64,000 nucleotides of DNA from Xiphydria camelus (taxonomy: Eukaryota; Arthropoda; Insecta; Hymenoptera; Xiphydriidae): the NCBI GenBank assembly GCA_963678675.1, contig OY783198.1:18710684-18774683 (forward strand), given 5' to 3'. Positions 25,510-39,360 of this stretch are shown here, piece by piece. Under the pieces are notes generated by a model, which was not told the origin of the DNA, made no database searches, and worked only from the letters and a program-made list of their open reading frames with translations. A program made the translations under genes and the position numbers. Each line of letters starts with the position of its first letter. Within the stretch, counting starts at the first letter, position 1.

Positions 25510-26629
25510 GTAGGGGAGAGTTGCCTATATTGAACCGGTACCTAAATCAAAACCTCCTGGCTATTTTGAGTAAATGAGCATTTCCACGTCATCTATCAGT
25601 AGAAATTCAATCCTTAGTACCGGTTAGTATGCCTACAAAAAATACATGAGATAAGAAACTTTAATCTGTAACACTCCCTTGAAATTTTTTCAATCAAACT
25701 CTCGACAGCCTTATTTAATGTATTTTTTCACGCTAATTTCGAAAATGGCAGATTTATTGACGATATCTGGAAGGAAATATAAGAGAGATATTGGTGATTT
25801 CATTTCCCAGAAAATTATTTTTTTCACGGAAAATCATTGATATTTCGGTCTTCCTGTGAGATATTCTCGATGTATCGATAATACATCGTATATTACGTAT
25901 AATTTTCGTAATCAGCGCAAAAAAATACATGAGATAGGATTGTCGAGAGTTCAATTTTTCGCGAAAATTGAAATCTCTGAAATCGATCTCTTGACCATCC
26001 TATCCGATGTATTTTTTCACGCTGATTACGAAAATGGCAGATATATTGACGATATCTCAAAGGAAATATAAGATATCGGTGATTTCATGTACTTACCACA
26101 GAAAATTATTTTTTTCACGGAAAATCATCGATATCTCGGTCTTCCTTTGAGATATCCTCGATATATCTATAATTTTCGTTATCAGCGCGAAAAAATACAT
26201 AAGATAGGATGGTCGAGAGTTCGATTCCAGAGATTTCGATTTTTGTCAAAATCTTAAGCGCTAATTCGAAAAAGCATGCACTTATTGAGGAAATATTAAA
26301 GGATCGCCGATATATCGATGATTTTCCTTGAAAAAAAATGTTCTCGTACATAAAATTGTTAATATTTTATATTTCCTTTGTGAGATATATATGGTAAGTA
26401 TATATGTTAATAAGAGTGCTTGATTTTTGGAATCAGCGCTTAAGATTTTGACAAAAATCGAAATCTCTGGAATTAGTAGAAATTCAAACCATAGTACCGG
26501 TCAGTAGGCATACTGACCGATATTAAGGTTTGAATTTCTACTGATAGATGACGTGGAAATGATCATTTACTTAATTTAGCCAGCAGGTTCAATTTAGGTA
26601 CCGGTTCAATATAGGCAACTCTCCCCTAC
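25510..26629. mobile_element. 1.1-kb foldback element with about 120-bp inverted ends
   Basis: The left end (GTAGGGGAGAGTTGCCTATA, ...TTGAACCGGTACC) and right end (GGTACCGGTTCAA..., TATAGGCAACTCTCCCCTAC) are inverted repeats of about 110-120 bp that also include CTATCAGTAGAAATTCAA and ACGTCATC blocks. The interior has degenerate tandem and inverted copies of a GATATC/TTTTTTTCACGGAAAATCAT unit. No transposase-like frame is seen, so it is non-autonomous. Confidence 0.85.
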
Positions 26630-27249
26630 ATCTTGACGATATTCTGATTATTCTGATGCTCATTTATATTGAAATATAATTTGACCGATTGGATCAATAA
26701 TTTTATTTATTAGAATTATTTTATTAATTTTCATTTTAAGAGAGAGACTTTCTTTCAACCGACAAATTCTTGTTGTCTAATTGTTTACATTCGTCTGTTG
26801 AATTAATAAATTTTTATCTTCCCTTAAAATATAGATTTAATGAAATAACAAAATCTGATACAATTTGGAGGGGGAAACCTCTTGGAAGCGAAAATGCGGA
26901 GCGATGCGGCGGTTCGCTTAGCGCAGATAAGGATTTCTCGTTTCGTCCGATTGATTTTTGTCGCGAATCAATTTCGGTGACCTCCATCGAATCGCTATAA
27001 GACACGGCGGTATCTCGCCGATATTGTACGTCGATAACGAGGGTATCCTTCCTTCTACCGTAATCTTAATAAGAATTCATGATATCTGCCGTTGAAAACT
27101 TTGAAGAATTACTACTTTGTTTCCATTAGATTAGATACCTGCCGTATTAAACGTTTATCAAAGGCTCTTACTCTGACATTGGTTATCGCTGTAAATAGTT
27201 CGAAGCCAATACGTCTTCGTTTGAGAAATTGCAAAGCATCGTAAAGTCA

Positions 27250-27512
27250 CACTGAAAAAATTAATGAAGTTAAAATGACAAAACGCATCTAATTAGACGC
27301 ATTTAGCTATTCTAACCAAAACACTGCTCAGTTGAACCAAATATCTAGTTATTTCAACCAAATATTTAGTCATTCCAGCCAAACGTTTAGTTATCCTAAC
27401 CAAAAATTGGTCAATTTAACCAAACACAGATGGAGGATCCATATTTCACCAAGCGGTCTGCTCATCGTCTCCAAGATTTTGGTGTAAACCGACCAAGTTA
27501 TTTATCTCAGTG
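27250..27512 (+). mobile_element. Family A element
   Basis: Starts CACTGAAAAAATTAATG and ends TTATTTATCTCAGTG. Contains AACGCATCTAATTAGACGC, several TTAGTTATTC-like units and GGAGGATCCATATTTCACC. Confidence 0.82.
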
Positions 27513-29397
27513 CGTATTTCACAACGAGATTGCAACTCTCTGCGAGGAGAGTGGAAAAGAGACCTTTAATATCCACCGTCTCTGCCATTACAGGTGCCTT
27601 ATCTCGCGCCTATCGAATGTCAGTAGGTTGTAAAGCCGCATTTCTCTCTCCCTCTTTGTTCCCCTCTCTCTCTCTCTCTCCCCCCCCCCTTCTCCTTCGG
27701 CGTTCCGCATACCACACCCGAAGAAACGCTCCTCTCTTAATTGCAAGTCTCGCGCCGAAGAGCGCGAACGGTCCCACAATACGCGACCGCCTTACCGTTT
27801 ACAATAACCACAGCCGTCCGAGCGTCTGCCGGTTCTCCCTTTCTTTCATCGTTAAACGACTCCTTTAGAAATCGATATCGATAAGGAACCCGCCGCTCGC
27901 TCCACCCACCCATTGTTATCGGTGAAAGAGGGAGGCCAAAAGGCGGCCGTCGGACCGCTACGCGCGAAAAGTCCGCCGACTGCAGTCGTTTGAGCGAAAC
28001 GTCGGATAATGGCGGGGCGAGGGGAGAAAAAAAAGAAACATTCCACGCGCGTTCATAATTTATCGGCAATCTGTCCGCGGCGCGCAATGCATCGTCGCGA
28101 ACAGTTATGCGCTTTTTTCGCCGCCGAACAAACGCACGCGAGAGTTCCACGCGTACCTATATAGCGAGTCGTGGCGCTCTCCGCCACCGCGTGCACGCTT
28201 CCGCGAAAAACCTGACCTTTTTTCTCCCCCCGCGGTAGCGCGAGGGACCGGCGAAACGCATCTCGTCGCGCCGCGGGCGATCGCCAAAAATCGGCCGAAC
28301 GCGGATTCTTCGAGGCGGTCGGTTGCGTAAAAGTTACGTCCGCGTTATTACGAGCGCGCGAGCGCGTTAACTAATATATTAAACGGCGAGACCAAATATA
28401 CGTCCCCGTATAAAGGCAGGGGATAGCGGCATGTACCTATACGCGGACGATCGCGCGTGTATATCGTCGCCTCGCTCGCTCACCAGGCCCCGTGGTTATG
28501 TATGTATATGCGCGCGATGTAGTAAGAGTAGGCAGACAGGTATGTGGACGGTGAAAGTGAGCAGTGCTTTCCCCCATAAGCGTGGCTCGCGCGCCTGCCC
28601 GCGACGAGCCGCTTTAAGCTGGCTCGAGGAGACGTAATCGGGCTGTATTTTTCGGCCGTCTTAATCTTTCAGCGGAAGCCACTGTGGGATTAAATTATAT
28701 GCTCGCGGTTCAGCTTGCCGATCTTGTGTTTAAAACATTTCAACGGTTCTCGTTTTTCTCTCGCAGAGAATTAGTGATAGGTACTCTTTAGTGGAGAATT
28801 TCATTCTCAATTTTGCATTTAAGAAGAAGAGGAGTGAAATGGAATGCTCAAAATGGACATTTTCGGAATATTTCTTTATTTCGCAATTGACTTTTAACCG
28901 CTTGTCTTACACCGTTAAAAGTTGTTAAAAGCTTTCAACACATTTGTGAATTGAATTTGCAAAACTAATTGCGAAATTCAATAACAACTGGGAATTTACG
29001 ATACATATTCAATATTCATCGTGTGTGATTTTCCTATAAATTCTTTATGGAATTTATATTTTTGCAACAAATTGTTAGTAATTTTACCACACTTTCGTGT
29101 CGGTTAAAGGCTTGCTACACAATTTGTGAATTGAAAACAGACATTTGTAACAGTGTATGAGAGAATGAAAATTTATGCTTCTTATTTTGTTACAGGTAAC
29201 GAGTTTCTCATCTTTTGTGGAAATGTATAAAAGATACAAGTCTATCATCTCGTGGAACGTCAGGTGAGATATTTGTCGTCTCTTAAGATTTTGGCAGAAA
29301 ATCGTTCGTTGTAATTCATTTTATACGATGCACGCCCTTAGGCCTCTTCTTCGTCACGCCGCGCATCCGATTTGATTTTTCTCTGACGATACACCTA

Positions 29398-29632
29398 CGC
29401 TGAGAGAAATACCATGGTCAGTTTAACCAAAATCCATTTAATGAAATGCAGATCCTCCATTTATTTGGCCATTTTTTGATTAGAATAACTAAACGTTTAG
29501 TTGGAATAATTAAACACATTCGATTAGAATAACTAGATATTCGGTTCACATGACCCGTATATTTTGGTTAGAATAACTAAACGCGTCAAACTAGATGCGT
29601 TTTGTCATTTTAACCAAATTATTTATCTCGGT
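29398..29632 (-). mobile_element. Family A element
   Basis: Reverse copy, starting CGCTGAGAGAAATACCATGG and ending AAATTATTTATCTCGGT. The GATCCTCC block is near the left and AACTAGATGCGTTTTGTCAT near the right. Confidence 0.8.
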
Positions 29633-29910
29633 ATAATTAATGATAAGTCGCGGAGGTCGGAAATCAACTAACACCGCTTCCTCGCGTTTCTGTACACTTT
29701 GGTGACGTCATATACACACATGGATCGGCTCTTACCGCATATGGATTTGTTTGTTTACCGAATTCTAACACCCGCGCGTACACCAGATACTCTCTTCAGA
29801 AATTCACGCCCATACGCAAACGTCATCGCAAACGCGCATCGCATTTCGAATCCAATCGTACGTGGAGGAGATCGGCTCGAATCGCGCACGGACAGATTAG
29901 ATCTTTTTCG

Positions 29911-29911
<1 letters not shown>

Positions 29912-29941
<30 letters not shown>

Positions 29942-29942
29942 G
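29912..29942 (+). repeat. (GA)n microsatellite
   Basis: About 30 bp of GA repeats. Non-coding. Confidence 0.95.
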
Positions 29943-31989
29943 CAGAGATTTTTCCTCTCATGAGAAAAAAAACCTTCATGTCAGTTCCGCGATGCACGCG
30001 GGTCGAAACTCTCGTCGCATTTGCCTCCGCACACCATCAAACGAGGATGTCAAACGCTACAAGGCAAATATCAAAAACGCGCCCACTCTCCTTGAATCGA
30101 CCAATTAGTAACGATTGCCAAATCGTACGCGCGTCACTCCGGCCCTATAATCACAGAACAGAAGCAACGCGGGCATTCCCTTCTCTCCGCGCGGAATGTG
30201 CAGCAATCAATCACTCCGCGTTCGCAATGACTCGTACGGCCAGAATCCGCTCGTTCCGTGGCACCGCGCGTCGAAAGAAAGAAAGAAAGATAGGGAGTCG
30301 CGCGCGCCGATCGGAAAGAGCGCCCGATCGCGTTTCGTAAACTGTACGATCACGAGATATCGAAGCTCACGCCGGCCGGCCGGCCGGCCGGCTGACCGGT
30401 CGATCGCTCGGGACCGCCGCCGCTCGTTGTTTAGAAAGCGAACTTTTTTTTACGAGACTCCCGTCAATTTGGAAATATCGTCCGCCGATTGCAGTCATCG
30501 TGCGGTGGTCTCGCTGTCGAAAGTTTATCCAACGGCCACACACACATGTGCTCCGAGGGGTAGGAGGCTCTGCCATCGGGTACCGGCGAATTATACCGGC
30601 GAATGTACGAACACCTGTACTTGCCGTTCGCGCAGCCGAGTGTAATCTATACTTACGCCTCTAGAGAGCACGAGACTCGGTCCTCGTGCCAGAAATCCGG
30701 CCGTCGATGATTTCCGTCGCGCCACTAATTACACAGTCTAATTATACAAGGACTGTATCTACGTAGGTACTTACGTGCGATTAGCCCGTGCCGAGCAGAG
30801 GACGTTGAATTAGATAACTTTAATTACGGGTTCATTGATTCGCGCGACCGATGCTGCTGTAGATTAGAGTGTGAAAGCTCGTCATTTCTACGAGTGCTTT
30901 CGATATTGTGGAGATGTTGTCGATGACGTCAGTTGCGGATATTTGCGCACGTGTGTTTAATTTTAGGGAATTTAGAAAATGAGGAAAGGAGAGAATATGC
31001 GAGGAATTGTGGCGGTTCTGAAAACGATGCACATTAGTGGCTTTAAACATGGTGTTACGATGTGGTCTGGTATCATGAGACACGCGGCGCATCCTGGCTA
31101 GAAACCACGTAAATCACGCTGATTTATGTGGCTTTCTTTTCAAATTCAAGCGCGGCCCATACGAGCGTTCGCCGAAGATTTTAGTCGACTTACACGGGTT
31201 TCTCGTCGGTTCCCATGTACTCGTAGGCGTGATTTATTAGGGTATGAAACTACGGGAGCGATTACTTGTATCAAATATACTTCCCTTTGATGTGTAAATA
31301 AACGTCGTCGTAGAGATCCATATTGAAATAAATCATTTCTTCGGGAGTGTGCGAGCGGCGGAGTTGCGTTAGTGTCGGCTCGGTGCTGGCAGCAGTAGTC
31401 ACTGTCTTTATGGTAAAGTGAGAAATGGAGAAGTTATACTGGTCCATGAATAATATTCTTGTTATCTTTTTGTTTTTATCACGACTCTAAATGGCATCCC
31501 TGTGCAAATTTCCACAGCTATATATAAGCACCTGCGAGAATCGATCTATCGCGCGTCATCCATATATTCAGCCGGCTCTTGCGGTGTGTCGGCAAATTAA
31601 ATAAGCGCTCCCCCCCCCCTCCCCGAGAATCTGCGTAGTATTGACAATTATATAATCCGTCTGTAAATAGCTACTAATTTCACCGTTATCGCAATTTCGC
31701 CAAACTCACGAATCGCGTATCGCGTTCTCCAACGCGAAGCGGTTCCGACGAGGCGACCCGAAGCTCGATTTCCGATCGACGCACACCCACGCGCGTCGTC
31801 CGCGCATTACCCCACGAGACGATTCCCCGAGCGAGTCTCGTACGCCCGCGCACATGGGCAGAAGGCCCACTCTCACTCGTCCCATTATATGTGTACTCTC
31901 TCGCAATCGCGAAGCGACAGATTTCAAAACAGCCGACCGTTGAGACCGCCGGTGAAAATCGCGGCGGCAGTACCCGACGATCGACTTTT

Positions 31990-32709
31990 GCAGGGTGGCC
32001 ATAAACTTGGGGAACCGGAAAATGTCGGGGGATTTTTTATTTTTACTGGAAAATATAAATAAAGTAGAGTTAACTTCTTGAAATTTCGCCGTCGATGCAT
32101 TTCGCAGTGGAGTTTGCACTGCTGCTTCGGATATCTCCAGTAGGTATACTCTGTCAAAAATTTGTGTACTAAACTTCGTCTTACTTTTATGAAGTTGTTA
32201 TCATGCAAGTTTATCCATTTAAATTATTATATGCGATTGAAACAATCAAATTTACTACAGATTCGATTTAAATTTACCACAAAACCACTCGAAATATACC
32301 AAAATTGAAACATCTTTCCTGCAAAAAAAAACTGTAAAATTCAAAACTCTTTTCAGAAATTACAAGTCATTCATATTGATTCACACTACTGCACTCGACT
32401 TGCAATTTTATAATACATTTTTGTAGAAAATGTAGAGCAAATTTATAAATCCTTTCAACAGTGCAGTAGCGCACGTGTGAATCGTTCCATCGAATAAAAT
32501 TAAGGTCTCCATCATCAGCGTTATTTTCTCAGCGTATAAGGGTTTTTGCATCCTCGTGTTCTTGTATTACAATTATTAACAGCTTCGTTGATTTGATTAC
32601 ACAAAACTCCTATAATACGAACAAAAATATCGGGAAATACTTACAAAATCTGATCTAAAATAGTCAGGGAAGAATCAGGGAAAAGTCACGGAGTATTTCA
32701 GGGAATTCT
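31990..32709. repeat. Diverged 'CAGGGTGG...CAGGGAATTCT' repeat fragments
   Basis: A CAGGGTGGCCATAAACTTGG segment near 31990 and a GTCAGGGAAGAATCAGGGAA / TTTCAGGGAATTCTATAA segment near 32660-32709 resemble ends of one decayed element. A CCAGGGAATTCTGGATAATC segment near 34985 is similar. I cannot fix the boundaries. Confidence 0.35.
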
Positions 32710-35169
32710 ATAATCAAGTTTTTCCAACCACCTCGTTTTGCTTTCCCTGCGATCGCGTCCGTTTAATCGACGAATGTTTATGGGAGCGAGGACGGGCGTG
32801 CGAAGAAGCGCAAGTACTATCATTATCAGATACCGCCTATCCGCATACAGACTCGCAGTCGCACATCGCACGCAAGAGCGCACGAGATCCACGCGTACAC
32901 ACGTGTCTAAATAAGGTGTAGAAGGTCTGATTTCCTCCTCTCCGCACCGCACTTCGCTCGCAGATCCAACGCGGCGAGGAAAGAGGCGCGCGAGTACGCG
33001 GCGATCGGCGAGAGGGGCGACGGCGGCGGCTGCGGCGGCGGCGGTGGCGGAGCGGGCGCGCGAGCGGAGAGACTGCGCGAAACAATAAAAATTTCTTTCG
33101 CCGCTTTTCGAGCGTTTAAAATAATGGCCCCCCGGCCGGGCCTCTGGTTTCGTGTATTTTCGCCCGGTAATAGGCCCCGACGGATAGGAGTGGGGCTCCG
33201 CAGGGAGCTCAGAGCTGAATATTAGGCAATCTAACGCGTCCAAGGCTAGCCGAGCCTTGAGCCGCCTTTCCAAGTGTTTCACTAACTCGCGCGGGGCTCT
33301 CGCAGGCTCGAGAGAGACTCGAATCGGCTGCGACTCGTATAGAGAGCCCCCCGTGCGCGCGCGAACGCGACGACCACCACCGCCATCGCGCACCGACGAC
33401 CACCGTCACAGGCGCAGCGGCTCCCCTGCCTCCCGTCCGGCTTTATCTATCTCTCTATTACCTCATACCTCGCCTCTACGTAACGATAGCGGGCACGCTT
33501 ATACCTAATGCCTATCCAAGAGCCGACAGATTTTTATCTCGTATTATTTTTAGAAGAACGGCCGGACCTCCGCGCGAGAGTGTGAGCGATATTCCCTTTT
33601 TTTTTTTTCCATCGATACGGCTCCGACACGCGTGGTGGTGCGTGTCCTTTGCCGAGCATGATCACGCGCTCGCGCGCGAACGGTTATTTAATTCGTCGAA
33701 CGGTGGGAGAGGCGATAGAAATGTCGCTTTCGATCCGAATCACACATCCGGACGAGTCCCTTTGCCGACGCTAAACGTTGCGCTTATCGTCGCAGCAGAG
33801 GGAGACACCTGTGCATCGCGCGTGCACAACGCGCCGCTCGCTCTCGTCGATGCACTGCGCGAGCGCCGTCGCCGCCGCCGCCGGACGTTGGGTTCCCGCG
33901 CGCGGCATTTCGTCCGACTCCACGGGACCGTAACTACTTCGAAGAAGTCCGGATACCTCTCGCGGGGGGTGCCCCTTTTCTTTCTTCTCTCCCGTTTCAC
34001 GCCGCGTGAATTTGATCGCGCGCGTCGAAGCTCGGCGCAGGACTGCTTCTCGCGGAAATTTTGATGAAAATGACTCGGCGTACGCGCGAGGGAAGCGAGC
34101 GAGCGCCGCCGGGTCGTGGGAATCGATGTGACATTTCGAAGCTATCGAGACGAGCACGAGGAGAAAGTTCGTACGTTTTGCGAACCGGCGGAATGACGTA
34201 CGTGTGTTTGCGGGGCCGCGTACAAACGCGAGAGTACATATTCGAGCATGCAAAAGGCAGTCGCGTGCAACGGTGCACACTTTGTTGCAGCCTTCGGTGG
34301 AGGCGGTGACGCGGCGGCGGTGGGAGGGCTGGACGAAAGTCTTGTGCCATTCGCGCGCGAGGGTTTATTTCTGGAAGTCGAGAGATCGATCTGCGCGCCT
34401 CGCTCCGCGCGACTCGGCCGGCGGAAAGAGCCGCGCGATGCCTGCCCGGTTTCGGGGCCTGAAAATCGTACTCGCGTTCGCGAGTCAAGGTCTCTCTCTC
34501 CCTCTCTTTCTCTTTCTCTCTTTCTCGCTCGCCCGGCGCGCGAGAAGACGGCCAATAAAAAATGTCCATAATAATGGCGCGCACTACACCGACGATCGTC
34601 GGAGGAGGAAACGCGGAGAGACGTACCTATGTAAGTGGCTGGAGCGGATACTTGTGCGCGCTCTCCGTGTACCGACGCGCGCGAGCACTCACACGCGCTT
34701 TCGCCCTCACTCCGGCGCGCGCTCTCCGCGGGCACACCGATGATGATTACCAACCGTCAAAAATCGAGCGCCGTGTTCAAGGTCTCCGGACGGCACGATA
34801 AAAAAGCTTATACTACGTCCACAGAATAACAACGACTATCGTCGTTTGTGTATGGTTATAGGTACGGGTAAACGTACGTGCACGAGCGGTCGCAGCGCCG
34901 TGCGTGACATATCGGACGACTCGCCGCGAGATACACGCGCGTGTCCTCCGTCCGAGTATTAAGGTCTACTTCTCCACGGTGTCCAGGGAATTCTGGATAA
35001 TCTGGAATTGTCAGGGAATTATGTGAGTCGAGGAAATTAAAGGACATTCGAATGGCTGATGCATAATACCTACTCCATAGTGAATCTCGTAATGATCGCG
35101 GGGAAAACTTATCATTTTAGATTGTAAATCATAGAAAAGCCAGGGAATTCGGTTGTAACATTAATTGTT

Positions 35170-35505
35170 TTATGGCAGATTCGAAAAATTTAGACTAAAT
35201 TACTTACCCCATATTTTTCAATTTCATTGTCCGCTTTATTTAATCTGGAAAACGATATTTTGAACTGTAGCTGCGTCATAGTCTAGTAAAACTATCTCCC
35301 TCGCACTCGATACATGGCATAAGTGCGATTCTCTGCCTCTCCGATGTCGTCATAATCTAGTAGAGAGAAATGCACTTATAACTCAGTGAACAATGATTTT
35401 TTTCGAACCGTTTCTTTTTCACGTGTTATTGAATATCTCTACAGATTACAGATTGAATTTAAAAATATGAATATTTTTTATGTTAAAACCGAATTTTTTT
35501 CCATA
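35170..35505 (-). mobile_element. Family C repeat
   Basis: Reverse copy with GGCATAAGTGCGATTCTCTG, AGAGAGAAATGCACTTATAA and TTTAAAAATATGAATATTTT, shared with 40865-41235. Confidence 0.72.
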
Positions 35506-37412
35506 CTTCACTAGACATCATTTTCTACTTGAAGAGCGAAAGAGAAAATGAGCGTGCATAGGTGCGTGCGTGTATCGTGGGTGCGTGTGTATACTTGAGT
35601 ACAAAAAATGATGTCGAAGTCAAGGCTCCTCGAGATTCAGGATAAAAAAATTTAAAAAAACGGATCCACCGTATTGTTCCACCAGGCGACTCTCTATGTG
35701 TAGGTACCGGGGAATCCGTGTACACGCGTGTAGCGTGTCGCCTTGATGCAATACACGCATGGGGCATGTAAGAACCATCCGTCATAATCATACGCGGCGT
35801 ACAGGATATTACGTGATACTCGTTCGAAGGAATAAAAAAAAGTCTCGAGAAGCAGACTGCGGCTACTCTCTTGATGCCGTCGATAAATGGGGCGGTTATT
35901 TATAAGCATTTCGCGCCGCTGGAGAATAATGCCGGAATTGTTAGCGCCAAGTAGCAGCCATCTTGCGTTTGTCGTGGTTGCTTAGCTCCGAAATTGGGAA
36001 AAGTTGCCCGGGCATTTCGTGAGTAACGCAGTAGGCACTGAAGTCCTTGCGTCGTTATGGTCGTAATAGGATCATTCTGAAAGGTCTCCCTTCACACCAC
36101 TTTATTTTTCGCGCAGCCTCACGTGGAATTAGATTCATAAATCTGGAGTGAAATTTTTCAAAATTTGCCTCGACGCATTTTTCTTTGCCCGTACACGGGT
36201 AGAAGAGCAGCTATAATAGCCCCGTTTTGCGGTACCGAAGAAAAATACCGTCGAGTTCCAGAATCCAGCCGATCGGTTATCGCAACGTCGATCGAAAGTG
36301 GGAAAAATCTGACGCCACGCGCGCGCGAAATATCGAAGGTTCGTTCGTACGTTCGCCGGTTCGCTCGCTCAGCTTCGAGCCGGTGTAACCTCGGCTCAGT
36401 ACGGCGGGTTTTACGCTTCGTAACAATGCTCAACTTTCTCCGTCACTTTCGTTTTCGTTGGTCGGCTGGGTCTCGGGTTCTCGGTTCTCTCGGTTAGATT
36501 AGGAAATAGTGCGTGCCCCCCACCCGGCGCGCCGTTCCCGCGATTTTAGAAAGGGCCTCTACTCTCCTCCCCCACCACGCCACCCCTGCCAGCCTTCCCC
36601 GCGCTTCCCCCCCCCCTTCCCGGCCGTCGCCCCTTCCCACGACGTCGCCGGACGCGTAAACGCAAACGTAAACGCTACACGTACCCCGTCGTGACCGCAG
36701 CGGTTGCCGAAACCGCGGGCGGGAGATACGGCACGTCCGCGCGGATCGCGCGACGACGAAATCGAAAATTAGCGCCGGGGCGGTGGATGGAGGATCGAGC
36801 CACCGCGTGCGGTGGTACCGGGCTGTGTATCGTTTTGGTACAGTACAGTCGGCGGTAAAAGTATCCGACGGAAGCGAGACACGCCGATCGATGCGTCGGG
36901 AATTTGCATCGGCGTCTCGTCGTTCGTAGATAGCCGCCTCGTCGTATATATTTGCTCTCGCGTATCCGACCTTCGACGGCGGATCACGCGCGCGCGGTCG
37001 GCGGAATTTTAATTTCGATGACTCGATGAACCGCGCGGAAGAGCCCAGATGCGACTCGAGGTGCGCGTGACGCGAGTCTGGGAGACTGTACCGAGCCGAT
37101 CGATCGCGAATCCGGGCGTCTATCCCAATAAGGAAGGTCACCGCGGATTTGCTAAAGGGGTCAGTGGTGCGCCGCGTTTTGCAAGGATCCCGATCGGGCG
37201 GGTGTCGCGCGCATCTCGCGCGGTGCCCCGCGCTGTGTGGTATTCGCTGCGAAATTCGGTCCGTGAAAAAGTATGCTCCTAAACAAATCCAATCAAGATA
37301 AACCCGACCTAATCTTTCTAATTTTTTCGCGTCCGGACGAACGTAAATTCGTTCGTCACGCCATGCGGGATGCGGGATCGCGAGACGGGGAACTTTTTTT
37401 TAACACGTATAT

Positions 37413-37418
37413 TTTATT
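37413..37418 (-). terminator. Candidate polyadenylation signal for the drl transcript
   Basis: On the minus strand this is AATAAA, followed by a T-containing, A-rich run. I saw no other AATAAA or ATTAAA on the minus strand between the stop codon and here, about 2.6 kb downstream. That would imply a long 3' UTR containing the CT-rich strand of the 38-kb microsatellite and an inverted-repeat element. A non-canonical signal nearer the stop is equally possible. Confidence 0.22.
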
Positions 37419-37989
37419 TTCCATTGAAAAATAATGCCGTACATCGTTATATATTATTAGGAAATAATAGAATCTGCACAAATCAACTCACTCAGCCCAC
37501 CACTTGAGTCATTCGCCACGAGTATTTACAGTCATCGGGGACCGTTTCCGAGAGGGGGTTGCGCGCGTGTCCCCCCGAATCCACCCTCCCGAGACGCGAG
37601 TGCGGTGGTCGCGTCCGCGAATAGCCAAAGCGAAGAAGTGTGTAGCTCTAGCCTACCCTGTTCCTCCATAAAACATTCAGGAATATAGCGGATGTATCTC
37701 TATACGTTAGACTCTCGATAATCCGATAAGTAAATGAATTAGTGCATCTCGTAACGGTTAGTAATAGTAGTAGTAGTCGTCGTAATAGTAATGGTAGTAA
37801 TAGACGGTTGTGCAGCGGCGGCGGAGTGGTAATAGTAGTGCGGTGGCAGACTGCATTCGCGGAAGGTACATGTATAGGTTCGTGTGAAAGAGTTCAAGAG
37901 GAAGATCGAGCTGTGCGTTAGGTGGGGGATAGAGTGGAAGGGTGAAAGTGCGGGGGAGGGGAAGAGGATAGTGAGAGCTCTGTAAAGAG

Positions 37990-38113
<124 letters not shown>

Positions 38114-38933
38114 AGGAGAAAAGAGATCGGAGAGAGGGATTATACAGAAAGACGATTTCGAGTAGATGGAACATGCGACATTTAAACATCGATCGAGTAC
38201 ATTTAAAAATTAGTTTTTTTTTTTCGGAGAGCTAAAGACTCGGGAGCTCCTTCGGATACACATAGTATACCTAAACGTGAAATTCGAAGTTCTCATGCGG
38301 GAGGTTCGTAGTGGCTTTCACACGGTGTATACGAGTACATATATATCTATGTATATGTGTATAGTCCGACCGCCCGTTTACGTAACAGTCTGTCCAGTGA
38401 AGGTCGGACCCAACCTCACGCGACAATAAAATTCCAAAAAGTTCCAAACTCCGCGTCGATAGATCCTTTTTCGGGTTGGCGAAGCGTGTCGCGGTCCTCG
38501 CGCGGATAGTCGCGAATTGATCCGATCGTGGGCGATCTTCCGACGTTCGTGTTATGACAGACTCGCGAAGGAATCGTTGGAAAATATTGGAGATTTTTTT
38601 AAGAATCGTAGTTACAGGCGCGACGAGATCGTTCGCGGGAGAAAAAAAAGTATGTATATTAATGCGGGGGAGGCTCGAAGATTTTACGATTTTTGATATT
38701 TTTTTCTCACCCTCGTTTGACATAAATCAGTACAATTTGAGAAGCAATGCGTAAGGAATAGAAGGTGATGCTGGATTCTTTACGAATATGAAAATTATGA
38801 AAATATTTCGTTAGAATTTAAGGCATTCGAAGGAATTGCAGAGCAACACCTGAACGAATGCAACCAGACGTGCCGCGTTGCCGTGCGCAGAAGAAAGTAC
38901 AGGCGCGCGAATGTGCGATAGCATCTCACGATC

Positions 38934-39360
38934 TTTAGGCCCTCCGCTCACGAGGCTACTCAAAAGAAACTGGAACTGGTAAGTAACTGGAATCACTAGC
39001 AACTAGTCGCCTTGGGTTCGCACATGAAGCAACGCGAAAGTGACGTGATTTCGACGTGGTCGGTACGCAATGACCAATGTCTGCAGCTGTTTCGTTTCGT
39101 ATCCGTGAGCTTGTGTTTTACTGAATCTACCACGGACAAAAAAAACGTCGGCAACTCGGCAACTCTGATCACTTGGCGACCAGCAGGACGAGTCGCTAGA
39201 AACCAATTGCCAACGCATCACAAACTAATCACTTTGCAGTTGCGTCGTGAGCGGACTTCTATTTAAACGCATTGGCGGAAACTTGCACGCGACTCGTCGG
39301 CGATTTGGGTTCCAATCGCGTCGCTTCTCAGTAGCCTCGTGGGCGGAGAGAAGGCCTTAA
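38934..39360. mobile_element. Inverted-repeat element just 3' of the receptor stop
   Basis: Ends TTTAGGCCCTCCGCTCACGA-GGCTACT and AGTAGCCTCGTGGGCGGAGA-GAAGGCCTTAA are inverted, about 30 bp with mismatches, and enclose about 370 bp. It lies 0.6 kb downstream of the stop codon and may be inside the 3' UTR. Confidence 0.6.

Larger units (their letters stand above)
29643..34960. other. No supported gene; CpG-rich block at 32.7-34.8 kb
   Basis: Includes a GGC-type triplet run near 33016-33050, a GA tract at 29912-29942 and CCGG repeats near 30370-30395. Frames up to 231 codons (32698-33393, minus) show low-complexity Arg/Ala-rich translations without domain signatures. Confidence 0.5.

Noticed and set aside
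29398..29632. Repeated AACTAAAC/TTAGTTATTC units suggesting a CRISPR-like or tandem array
   Set aside because: The units are internal sub-repeats of the family A transposon, irregular in spacing and sequence.
32698..33393. 231-codon frame on the minus strand with an Ala run
   Set aside because: The Ala run comes from a GCC/GCG triplet repeat and the rest has no family signature or splice support.
33997..34753. Frames of 195, 203 and 179 codons overlapping on both strands
   Set aside because: Mutually exclusive frames in a CpG-rich block, with Arg/Glu runs from a CT/GA tract.
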